A stretch of DNA of 37,454 nucleotides, taken from Oscillospiraceae bacterium. GTDB lineage: Bacteria; Bacillota; Clostridia; Oscillospirales; CAG-382. This document shows positions 18,222 to 26,525 of this stretch, one piece after another (within the stretch, counting starts at the first letter, position 1; every line of letters starts with the position of its first letter). The translations under genes and the position numbers were made by a program. The notes beneath the pieces were generated by a model that made no database searches, was not told the DNA's origin, and saw only the letters and a program-made list of their open reading frames with translations. The stretch is taken from contig SVQR01000010.1 of NCBI GenBank assembly GCA_015065225.1, positions 1-37,454 of the forward strand, read 5' to 3'.

Positions 18222-19289
18222 CTATTTGCTTCTTAATTCCACAAGCACTTTCAAGAGAAAATACATCCTGAATCTCATACAATATGCAAATATTCGCTGC
18301 TTCATTGGCAGCTTGTTCAAAGGGTAAGATCTCATCGCCCTTACGGTCAGATCGTGGGTACATATCTCCTTAAGTTTTTTCTTAAGGGCTCCGTATGCGA
18401 TATTATTGGCTTTTGCGTGCATTATCTCCTGTGAACACAACACTCTGCACATTGCCTGCCAGAATCTGTCGATATATATCCGGTAATTCTTTTCTGCTAT
18501 ATCATTCTCAAATCTCTTTTCAACTTCTCCGACAAACACAAGACTTTTTTCAAATCTGTCCTTTTTGTAGGACTTTGAGATGGAATCCTCGTTTCTGCAG
18601 TAATAATAGAAGGCTTGATCTATCCCCGTCGCTTTATTTATGCAGGATATGTAGTCTATCATAAACAGAGCATCCTCCGAAAGCATCTTACGCTCGGATT
18701 GGAACGTGATATTGTTCTTTTTTATTATTTCGTGCCTGAACAGATTCTTCCATATGCTCATTCCGTATTTACTGTCATCCTCGTCATCCGGCAAAGCTCC
18801 GACAATGCCCATTCTGAGCTCCTTAAGGCGCTCTTCGGTATCGAAATGAGTATCCTTGTCAAAATATATCTTACGGACACATTCGCCCTTTTCGCTGAAC
18901 ATATTCCCGTCCACAAACAGAACTCCGGACATTACAAGATCCGAATCATACTCCTTTGCTTTCCGGTAGAGTGTCGCAAACATTTCCTTTTTCACATGAT
19001 CGTCGGAATCAGCAAAGCCGATATATTCTCCTGTTGCTATCTCAAGAGCCGCATTTCTTGCAAGTCCCGCACCTTCGTTGATCTTGTGTATAACCTTTAT
19101 GCGGTTATCTTCCGCAGCAATTCCTTTACATATCTCAAGTGATCTGTCCGTTGATGAATCGTCAACGATAATTATCTCAATATCTTCAAGCGTCTGTTCC
19201 CTCAGAGATCTTATACATCTTTCAATATATTTTTCCGCATTGTATACGGGAACGATAATGCTGACTTTCGGCTGCGACACAGTTCTCAC
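18222..19289 (-). CDS. Glycosyltransferase family 2 (third by position)
   Basis: A 355-residue GT-A protein with VSIIVPVYNAEKYIERCIRS, VDDSSTDRSLEIC, NEGAGLARNAALEIATGEY and the metal-binding FADSDD motif. The start codon is GTG at 19289, overlapping the stop of the upstream GT4 gene (GTGA), which implies translational coupling. The C terminus is rich in basic residues. It belongs to the same broad capsule/teichoic type GT2 group as its two downstream neighbours, but similarity among the three is moderate, so they probably have different specificities. Confidence 0.89.
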   Translation of the reverse strand: MRTVSQPKVSIIVPVYNAEKYIERCIRSLREQTLEDIEIIIVDDSSTDRSLEICKGIAAEDNRIKVIHKINEGAGLARNAALEIATGEYIGFADSDDHVKKEMFATLYRKAKEYDSDLVMSGVLFVDGNMFSEKGECVRKIYFDKDTHFDTEERLKELRMGIVGALPDDEDDSKYGMSIWKNLFRHEIIKKNNITFQSERKMLSEDALFMIDYISCINKATGIDQAFYYYCRNEDSISKSYKKDRFEKSLVFVGEVEKRFENDIAEKNYRIYIDRFWQAMCRVLCSQEIMHAKANNIAYGALKKKLKEICTHDLTVRAMRSYPLNKLPMKQRIFAYCMRFRMYFLLKVLVELRSK

Positions 19290-20494
19290 CTCGAAATTAA
19301 TCTTTTATACTCTTCAAGCAAAACACCGGCGTAGTCTTCTACGCTCATGATATTGTCTTTTTCACTTTTGCAGTTTTCTTCAATGGTATTGTAATACTCA
19401 TCGTTTTCAAATATTTCCGTCAGCTTTTGTGCAATACCTTCGGGGGTAGGCTCATTTACAAGGAACCCGGTAACGCCGTCCTTTACAAGCTCAGCCATTC
19501 CGCCGCTGTTCATCGTGACGACCGGAACTCCCATCGCGTGTGCTTCAAGTATGGAAAGAGGACAATTCTCATAGCAGACCGAGGGGAGGAGAAGTACCTT
19601 TGCATTTCCTACAAGCTCTGTAAGCTTATCTCCGGTCAGAAAGCCTGCAAGAGTGATGTTCGGTATTCCTTTAAGTATATCCTCATCCGGACCGCTTCCT
19701 GCTACTATAAATCTAAGCTCCGGAAGAAGCTTTGCCGTACCTGCTATATTCTCAATGCCTTTTTCCTTTGAGAGCCTTCCGACATATGCAATATAAGAAT
19801 CCGCTTTGCGGTCTTTATTTGAAAACTTTTCTTTATCTATAAAGTTATGTATCGTCTTTGTCTTTCCTTCATAAAACTTTTTTGAAGTCAGCAACTTATT
19901 TTCCAGAAAGTTACTGGGACATACGAACAGATCTACCTTTTTGTAGGTAGAACGCCACGAATAAAGCTTTGCCTCTATAACACCGAGGATGCTTTTTACC
20001 GTTGATCCGTGGATGCATTTATTCCTGATACAGTTGATATACGAGCCTTTTATGCACTTTTCACATGGCTCATTTTTATCAAAATTATAAAGAAGGTGAT
20101 TCGGACATATCATCTGATAGTCGTGTACTGTCTGAACAAGCGGTATCTTTCTTTTCTTTATACCGTATATTATAGATGGGGTAAGTTGGAAGTTTATATT
20201 GTTCATGTGGACAATATCGGGCTTAAAGTCGTCTATTACCTGCATGATCTTCTTTTTTGCTTCAAAGGAATATATGATCTTGAACGGATAAAGGAATCTT
20301 GCAAGGCCCTTTGAATGGAAATCCAAATTCTGTGTATAAAGACCTTTGGAATTACCGACCGTGTTCTTATCGTCATACATTCCGAAAAACTCGACCTCAT
20401 GCCCGGATTCTTTCAGATGATCCGCAAGATACAGCATATAGCTTTCGCTTCCGCCTCTTGGGTACAGAAACTTATTTACCATTAAAATTCTCAT
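19286..20494 (-). CDS. Glycosyltransferase family 4 with Cys-cluster insertion
   Basis: A 402-residue GT-B transferase. The N-terminal domain has the glycine-rich loop YPRGGSESYMLYLADHL. The C-terminal domain has YVGRLSKEKGIENI and the donor-binding ENCPLSILEAHAMG region with the E-x7-E pattern. Between them, about residues 132-165, lies a cysteine-rich insertion (CPNHLL, CEKC, NCIRNKC), as seen in a subgroup of GT4 enzymes; metal binding is possible but unproven. The ATG at 20494 overlaps the Wzy gene stop (ATGA). Role: retaining transfer of a sugar from a nucleotide donor to the growing lipid-linked oligosaccharide. Confidence 0.9.
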   Translation of the reverse strand: MRILMVNKFLYPRGGSESYMLYLADHLKESGHEVEFFGMYDDKNTVGNSKGLYTQNLDFHSKGLARFLYPFKIIYSFEAKKKIMQVIDDFKPDIVHMNNINFQLTPSIIYGIKKRKIPLVQTVHDYQMICPNHLLYNFDKNEPCEKCIKGSYINCIRNKCIHGSTVKSILGVIEAKLYSWRSTYKKVDLFVCPSNFLENKLLTSKKFYEGKTKTIHNFIDKEKFSNKDRKADSYIAYVGRLSKEKGIENIAGTAKLLPELRFIVAGSGPDEDILKGIPNITLAGFLTGDKLTELVGNAKVLLLPSVCYENCPLSILEAHAMGVPVVTMNSGGMAELVKDGVTGFLVNEPTPEGIAQKLTEIFENDEYYNTIEENCKSEKDNIMSVEDYAGVLLEEYKRLISR

Positions 20495-21795
20495 AGTAAT
20501 GAATCACTTTCCTTTTCTGCATTGGCTTTTGATATGTGACCGAACAGCTTTTGTTCGGTATGACGTACATCATCCTCATAGCTGTTGCCCATCATCAGCA
20601 TTGCGAGAACACCCGTAAGCAGAGGATAGTTCATGGTATTGTCCGTGGAGGATACTATTATCAGATATAGGATAAGTATAAAAGAGATTATGGCATTATC
20701 TACGTTCCCGTTTCTTCCGAAATACAATATCCTTACCAATGTCATGGATATGAGCCAGATGATATATCCCCAGAAGCCGAGATCAATAAAATGCTGGAGA
20801 AAATCGTTATGTACCGATGCAACGCCGACATTCATGAATGTATTGAGCTGATACGTCAGAAAGCCTATTCCGTTTCCGAGAAAATCCGGGCTGAACTCAT
20901 AGAATTTGTCTACTGCATCGTAGATCGCCACACGTCCGCTTGTGTTTATGCCCGCTTCTTCAAGAAGCTTGAAGACATCCATCTTGATAATGAAGATATA
21001 TCCGATAAGCAAAATAATAACTGCCAGAGTAAAGAACATAACAAGTCTGCTTGCGGTTTTCTTGTTATAACGTGCAATGAATTTCAGAAGATATCCGAAG
21101 AACAGAGCTACGGCTATAGCTATCATTGCGATCCTCTTGAATGCCGACAGGAAACAGAAAAGGCTGAGAGCAAGCAGGATAAAATATACAATATCCTTTT
21201 TTGGTTTATAAAGCATATATATCAGATATGCCCCGAGGCAGAAGGCAAGCTCATGTATCTCCGCCTGAATGATGATATCTCCCGTTACTCCGGCAAAGGT
21301 GACCACAAGAGTTATAAATTCAGAAATATAGTTTTCCAGTCCGTTTTGCGCAATAACCGTGACTATCATCAGGATATTGGCAATAAGTATCGCGATAAGG
21401 TTATACCAGATACCTTTTTTGCCGAATACATATAGCAGTGCACCTGCTCCGAGAGCAAATGACAGCATATTGGCGTAAATAAAGGAGCTTGAAAGACCTC
21501 GGAAGATGACACCGGTATCCACCGTTTCCATAAACCAGATAAAAAGTGATACTACAGTTGTGACAAGTAGCGGGATACTGTAAATACAGGCATCCTTAAA
21601 AGCGGTAAATCCTCTTGCTATATCCGGCTTGTATAAGAATAAGAGAACTGCCGAACCGAAAAGGATAAGGGCAAACGCATGACGATATGTAACGTGCAGA
21701 CCAATATCTATGTATTCATTCAGAAAATAATACATCATGACGGCAACGATAATAAAATAAAACGCTTTTGCTTTTTCAAGGATCTTATTATTCAC
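20491..21795 (-). CDS. Wzy-type polysaccharide polymerase / O-antigen ligase family membrane protein
   Basis: A 434-residue integral membrane protein with about eleven hydrophobic segments. A large extracytoplasmic loop near residues 275-340 includes SGRVAIYDA, GNGIGF and the HNDFLQHFIDLGFWG motif characteristic of the Wzy_C (O-antigen ligase/polymerase) family. Family knowledge: Wzy joins lipid-linked repeat units on the outer face of the membrane, and Wzz sets the chain length. The GTG start at 21795 has AAAGGGGG upstream. It directly follows the Wzz-GGDEF gene, so polymerase and regulator are adjacent. A ligase role is the alternative, but with Wzx and Wzz-like genes in the same operon a polymerase is more likely. 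Confidence 0.85.
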   Translation of the reverse strand: MNNKILEKAKAFYFIIVAVMMYYFLNEYIDIGLHVTYRHAFALILFGSAVLLFLYKPDIARGFTAFKDACIYSIPLLVTTVVSLFIWFMETVDTGVIFRGLSSSFIYANMLSFALGAGALLYVFGKKGIWYNLIAILIANILMIVTVIAQNGLENYISEFITLVVTFAGVTGDIIIQAEIHELAFCLGAYLIYMLYKPKKDIVYFILLALSLFCFLSAFKRIAMIAIAVALFFGYLLKFIARYNKKTASRLVMFFTLAVIILLIGYIFIIKMDVFKLLEEAGINTSGRVAIYDAVDKFYEFSPDFLGNGIGFLTYQLNTFMNVGVASVHNDFLQHFIDLGFWGYIIWLISMTLVRILYFGRNGNVDNAIISFILILYLIIVSSTDNTMNYPLLTGVLAMLMMGNSYEDDVRHTEQKLFGHISKANAEKESDSLL

Positions 21796-21827
21796 GCTAC
21801 ACGCCCCCTTTGTCTTTTAGGAAAAAT

Positions 21828-23687
21828 TTACAGTGACTCTGTGAGATCGGAAATATACTCTTTTTTGTTCTCGATAGCTTCGGAAAGCAGTTTCCTTGCT
21901 GTTTTATTTTCCTTGAAGGTCTCGGCGATACCGATCTTGTATTCTATCACAACGTCTTTGTGACCTTCTCTTTCATCAAGTCTCAATCTGAAGAGTCTCA
22001 TTATATCCTCAACGGTGATATGGTCGGATTCCTCCGTCAGCATGACAAAGCTTCCGTTTCCGTTGTAGATATACTCGGTCTTGGATTTGCCGAAGGTCTC
22101 TTTAAGATAATTCCTGAATGTCAATATGATCTCGTCACCGGTATCTCTTGAATGCTCATTGTTGATATGTGCAAGGTTGGTTATGTCAACTATACAGTAT
22201 ACTACACCGTTATCAAGGAGCTTTTTGTCCTTTGCTTTCAGGTACTTATCAAAGTATGCTCTGTTGCTGAACCCTGTGAGATGATCTGTATAGAAGATGT
22301 AATTTACGATATCTGCCATTCTTCCGAGAACTATCGTGCCGCCGCAGCAAAGTACCATCAGGAAGAAGAATGCGATCGCTGTATAAAGCTTTACGTTTAC
22401 GCTTTCCCTGACAGATGCCGATGACAGCACCGAAATGTAGCTTGCGCCGAGGAATTTATTGTATTCTTCATTGGTCTTCATGGTAGTATCGTAAAGAGAT
22501 GACAGCTTATCCAAAAGAAGGTCTATCTCCTGTTCAACGTCGGCTTTGACAGCTGCATATTCTCCGTTGCCGAGTTCTGTACAGGTAAGAGCAGAAGACT
22601 GACAAATGCCGTTGCAGTTGCCTTTACAGCTTGTGAAAGTATCCAGGACGTAACGGCAGTAAGCGGAGTCGATGATAGCATGCTCACGGCTTTCGTTACG
22701 GTCTCTCCAGCTGTATATCAGCTCATCGTATGTTACCGTCTGATCTCCGAAGTAATCCTGGACATCTCTCTCGTGAAGATTGTCGAGAATGTATTCATAG
22801 CTGATATTTGTATTTCCGGACTCACGCATTTTAGTGACATATGCGTCTATTACCGTCACAATATCTTCAACAAGGCTCTCATCCTTCCGGTTTGAGATAT
22901 TGTTGTTATCTATTCTTGTTGTATAGTCGGAAACGAGTACCGACTTGTTTTTTGTGATCTGGTATTTATATATCGTGGAGAAGAGCGATGAAACATTGAC
23001 CTGTTTTAAATAGTTAAAGTCATCCGCAAGCTCGGCAAAGGATACTCCCGTCTCGGTGGATCTGTAATAACTGTTCTGATCCATTCTCTGATACAGGGTA
23101 TTAAGTGTGTTGTCGATACTTTCATCTATCAGCTCCATCATTTCGATATAATCATAGTTGTTTTTATTGAGATTGTCTACGGTATTGTTTGCCGGAGCGA
23201 CATTTACATATTTCTGGCTGAACTGCTCGAAATACACATCAAGTATCTCATCAAGGATAGTTCTTGCAAAATCCGGTCCCTCACCGCTTGATGCAGCAAA
23301 TGAGACTATGAACGTGCTGGGCTCATATATATATTCTTCGCCTTCCTCAATCTTTGCATCCTTCTGCGCTATCTTATCGGCATCCGGAATGGGAGTTATA
23401 TCTATCCTTGATATGAGGCTGTCTACCGAATAAATGCCGGTAAGTCCCATTTTATCAACAACTCTTGACACGACCGCAGAGGATCTGATCTCATTGACAT
23501 CAAGCTTTTCTCCTGTGGGAGCAAGACCTTTTTCAGCCTGTTCGTCATTATAGTGAATGACCTCGGATGCAATGTATGTATTTGCTCTCGAAAGCTTGAA
23601 ATAGACTGCGCAGGTTGCCAGAAGACAAATAACGACAATGACAGGTAAAATTTTCTTTAAATATTTTAATATCTGCAGATTCTTCAT
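21828..23687 (-). CDS. Wzz-like polysaccharide co-polymerase fused to a degenerate GGDEF domain
   Basis: The start is the ATG at 23687, placed 6 bp after AAGGAGG; the ATG at 23693 abuts that site directly. The protein has 619 residues. Topology is Wzz-like: membrane segment 1 (about 13-31) followed by YIASEVI, a long extracytoplasmic region (about 32-430), and membrane segment 2 (about 434-456). Unusually, a cytoplasmic GGDEF-type domain follows (about 466-590), with TDHLTGFSNRAYFD, an IVDITNLAHINNEHS segment and TGDEI. The GGDEF signature is replaced by NGNGSF and no RxxD inhibitory site is seen, so it is probably not a cyclase. The extracytoplasmic part has a Cys cluster (C344, C354, C358, C362, C369). 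The usual proline-rich motif before membrane segment 2 is not evident, so the Wzz assignment rests on topology, the N-terminal motif and context. Neighbours are Wzy and a paralogue. It probably couples chain-length control to a nucleotide or partner signal (inference). Confidence 0.75.
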   Translation of the reverse strand: MKNLQILKYLKKILPVIVVICLLATCAVYFKLSRANTYIASEVIHYNDEQAEKGLAPTGEKLDVNEIRSSAVVSRVVDKMGLTGIYSVDSLISRIDITPIPDADKIAQKDAKIEEGEEYIYEPSTFIVSFAASSGEGPDFARTILDEILDVYFEQFSQKYVNVAPANNTVDNLNKNNYDYIEMMELIDESIDNTLNTLYQRMDQNSYYRSTETGVSFAELADDFNYLKQVNVSSLFSTIYKYQITKNKSVLVSDYTTRIDNNNISNRKDESLVEDIVTVIDAYVTKMRESGNTNISYEYILDNLHERDVQDYFGDQTVTYDELIYSWRDRNESREHAIIDSAYCRYVLDTFTSCKGNCNGICQSSALTCTELGNGEYAAVKADVEQEIDLLLDKLSSLYDTTMKTNEEYNKFLGASYISVLSSASVRESVNVKLYTAIAFFFLMVLCCGGTIVLGRMADIVNYIFYTDHLTGFSNRAYFDKYLKAKDKKLLDNGVVYCIVDITNLAHINNEHSRDTGDEIILTFRNYLKETFGKSKTEYIYNGNGSFVMLTEESDHITVEDIMRLFRLRLDEREGHKDVVIEYKIGIAETFKENKTARKLLSEAIENKKEYISDLTESL

Positions 23688-23699
23688 TGTCATCCTCCT

Positions 23700-25250
23700 T
23701 TACGCTTTTTGTGGGAATCTCTTTGAGATACGGTTAAGCATGAGAACAATATATGCAAATGCTGCAAACAATACAAACGTCTTGATCTCACTCATGAGAG
23801 AAACACCGTAAATACTTACAGCTATGCACTGGTTCATCTTATAACGTGAATACTCTCTGCCCACAGTTATCGCTTCCTTTTCAAAGGCTTTGATACTGTC
23901 ATAAATAGTATCTATGAGCTGATCTGCGGATGCATAGATCTCGGATCTTTCCGCCGGGGTGATGACCTTTGCTGTTGAAGCAGCATCAGCGGAAAGTATC
24001 TGTGTAGTATTTTCGGAGGATGTCAGGTCAATGTCTGCATCGGTTGCTGTACCGATCGTTGCGGATGTTATCGTATCTGCCGTGATAACGGCATCGGCAA
24101 CCGGAGCTGCAGGCTTGTCTTCCGTCAATGGCTGTGGTCTGTCGGGATCGTTTGACAAGATCTTATTTATCATAAGCTCGTTATCCATGATCTCCTTTTC
24201 ATTTGAAGCCACATAGTTACTGAAATTCATTGCCATGACCGACAATTCGTCGATACCTACCTTTGTTCTTCCCATATAATACTTGCCTGATTTATCCCAT
24301 GTAGGCACAAGTACTATACGCGTCATCTCTTCACTGTACATATCTACTGCATCGTTGCACAGTTTGAATGATGCATCGTTCTTCTGACGGTCAAAATCAA
24401 CATTTTTATTATGATATGAGAGCCTGTCAATGTATTTTCCCGAATCCCTTACTATACCGTTCTGAAGGATAAGAGATCTCAGGTTCTGATTGATCTGTGT
24501 TTCCTTGAACTGGTATATCTTTCCGGCAATGGAGTCAAATGTACTGCCGTTTTCCGTAACAAAACTGGAATTCTTTGACATCATACCGTACAGATAATTC
24601 AGGATAGACTGTGTTTCCTTTTCAAAATAGGATACAATATCCATATATTCCATTTTTGAAAAATCCGGCTTTTCCGGATCCGGTCTGAAGCTGTCTGTAT
24701 ACTTTTCTATGTAGTATTCCTTGTACGCCGAAGTGATGAGCTTTATGACATTTTCCGAGTCGAGGTGAGCTGTATCCTTGGATGCATGATATTCGACCGC
24801 AAACTCTGTAGATATCAGATACTGTGACTCATCTCCGACACCGCCCTGTACACAAGGGTATACCACAAGACAATTCTTCAGCTGTTTTACCGTAACATCA
24901 CGGAGTGCTCCTTTTTTTATGGCTCTGTCTACAACTTCGTCGCTTATGATCTCTGCCATATTGTATCTTGTACCGTTGGAATTGAGTGCCTGTGATGCCT
25001 CCGAATAGTTGAGAGAGACAGTTGCATGGACGGACTTTTTCAATTCAACATGATTAAATACACCGTATATCATGGAACTGATAAAGCATACAAGGATTAT
25101 CCATGCATTGAAATACTCCATGGTCTTGAATATATTGGTTCGCTCTGTGCGATTGACATTTTTTAAGCGGAACAATATCCTTAATGCCGATGACACAAAC
25201 ACTATACCGAAGATCAGAATGATTACTTTCTGAAATATATCAGCAAACAT
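23700..25250 (-). CDS. Wzz-like membrane protein, paralogue of the Wzz-GGDEF protein
   Basis: A 516-residue protein with two N-terminal membrane segments (about 5-26 and 48-66), a long extracytoplasmic region and a last membrane segment (about 488-506). It is homologous to the downstream Wzz-GGDEF protein: the region after the membrane segment (YNMAEIISDEVVDRAIKKG against LDVNEIRSSAVVSRVVDKM) and a central helical stretch (NYLYGMMSKNSSF against NTLYQRMDQNSYY) align at equivalent positions. It lacks the GGDEF domain and the Cys cluster. An Ala/Thr-rich, low-complexity linker occupies about residues 378-440. The ATG has GGGGGATG upstream. Most likely it is the second subunit of a hetero-oligomeric co-polymerase (inference); a structural partner of another kind is possible. 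Confidence 0.7.
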   Translation of the reverse strand: MFADIFQKVIILIFGIVFVSSALRILFRLKNVNRTERTNIFKTMEYFNAWIILVCFISSMIYGVFNHVELKKSVHATVSLNYSEASQALNSNGTRYNMAEIISDEVVDRAIKKGALRDVTVKQLKNCLVVYPCVQGGVGDESQYLISTEFAVEYHASKDTAHLDSENVIKLITSAYKEYYIEKYTDSFRPDPEKPDFSKMEYMDIVSYFEKETQSILNYLYGMMSKNSSFVTENGSTFDSIAGKIYQFKETQINQNLRSLILQNGIVRDSGKYIDRLSYHNKNVDFDRQKNDASFKLCNDAVDMYSEEMTRIVLVPTWDKSGKYYMGRTKVGIDELSVMAMNFSNYVASNEKEIMDNELMINKILSNDPDRPQPLTEDKPAAPVADAVITADTITSATIGTATDADIDLTSSENTTQILSADAASTAKVITPAERSEIYASADQLIDTIYDSIKAFEKEAITVGREYSRYKMNQCIAVSIYGVSLMSEIKTFVLFAAFAYIVLMLNRISKRFPQKA

Positions 25251-25267
25251 TGTTCATCCCCCAAAAA

Positions 25268-26506
25268 TCAAAATTTATTAACGTCGATAACAACCAGCTC
25301 CGGCTGATTATTAATACGCATTATCGTTGAATTTTCAAGTCCCGAGCTAACAATAAGGGGACTTCCCGCTGCATCGTATCTTCCGTATACAAAGTTGCCC
25401 TTGCGTTCAGGGAGGATACCCCCTTCATGTGTATACGCAGGGCCTAACACGGGAATACGCATGATGCCGCCGTGTGTGTGACCGCATACAATCAGATCTC
25501 CCCAATAATCGTGGGAGGTAAATTCCTCGAAAATAAAAGGCTCGTGTATTGCGGTGATCTTGAGATTGGCGGGATCATTGTTTATATAGTCCAGAAACGC
25601 CTTTTCGGAATAAGACCAGAAGGAAGAGGGATTTGAAGTCAATACACCGTATATATCCACAGTCATTGTCTTCACGGTGATAGTATCCTTTTCGTTTTTC
25701 AGTACCTTCATTCCGGCGTTTTCGAGTGCTTCTTCAAAGTTATCTTCAAGCATCAGAAGTGCTGTTTCATCGCGGTTATTCTTTGTGAATCCGAACTTTT
25801 CATCAAGCTCCTTCTCATTCAGCGGGATATCGTAGATGGTCTCCACTTCGTTGTTGCCGTATATATAATAGGACGGAGCGATCCCGGACAGCTCGGTTGC
25901 GAGAGATACCGCATAGTCCAAATCCTCAACCGTGGAATCTACCATATCACCGGTACAGATGATTATGTCGGGTTCAAGAGCTTTGATCCGTTTCAGAAGA
26001 TCTTCGTTGTTCCGACCGTATGAAGAGCCGTGCATATCGGATAACTGGATCACACGCACATTACTATCGACTTTGATACTGCTCGTACTGTAAAAAGTCT
26101 CTCTGAAACTTCTGTTTATGATATAGCTGTACAGTACTATGATAACGGCAGTAGCAAAGCATACAAAGAGCATTCCCAGAACAAAGAATTTTATCGCCCT
26201 GAGATTCTTTTTCACCCTTGGACTCAACCCTTTTCGACCGTTCTTTTTAATAACGATCTTTATTTTCTTTTTTTCGCCTGTCACCGAATAAATGCAGGGA
26301 AAGAGAGTTGACTTACACGCTTTTTTGAATTTCTTGATGCTTTCCGTTCCGTGATATGATATTACTACTTCTTTTTTATCTATGCTTTCGATATCAAATG
26401 TATCCGCCCATATATCATAGATCTCTTCCGTTGCCAGTACCTTGAAAAGATCTTTTATTCTTTCCCGTTTCTTTTCTTCCAGTTCGATGGTATCTATTAT
26501 ATCCAT
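25268..26506 (-). CDS. Membrane-anchored metallophosphoesterase with N-terminal accessory domain
   Basis: The start is the ATG at 26506, with AAAGGG about 10 bp upstream; the ATG at 26563 would overlap the GT4 gene by 38 bp. The protein has 412 residues: an N-terminal soluble domain (about 5-90), a basic stretch, one membrane segment (about 104-131) and a calcineurin-like phosphoesterase domain (about 150-412). Metal-site motifs are visible: SDMHG (D157, H159), GDMVD (D187), GNNE (N218), IHEP (H321) and GHTHGG (H343, H345). In GNNE, Asn replaces the usual His of GNHE/GNHD, which is normally a catalytic residue. The family resembles YkuE/YaeI-type enzymes. The N-terminal domain has the size and residue pattern of a DnaA domain I-like fold, a tentative reading. 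Substrate unknown; phosphate removal from a lipid-linked or nucleotide-sugar intermediate is possible. Confidence 0.83.
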   Translation of the reverse strand: MDIIDTIELEEKKRERIKDLFKVLATEEIYDIWADTFDIESIDKKEVVISYHGTESIKKFKKACKSTLFPCIYSVTGEKKKIKIVIKKNGRKGLSPRVKKNLRAIKFFVLGMLFVCFATAVIIVLYSYIINRSFRETFYSTSSIKVDSNVRVIQLSDMHGSSYGRNNEDLLKRIKALEPDIIICTGDMVDSTVEDLDYAVSLATELSGIAPSYYIYGNNEVETIYDIPLNEKELDEKFGFTKNNRDETALLMLEDNFEEALENAGMKVLKNEKDTITVKTMTVDIYGVLTSNPSSFWSYSEKAFLDYINNDPANLKITAIHEPFIFEEFTSHDYWGDLIVCGHTHGGIMRIPVLGPAYTHEGGILPERKGNFVYGRYDAAGSPLIVSSGLENSTIMRINNQPELVVIDVNKF

Positions 26507-26525
26507 ATCAAATAACCCTTTACTT

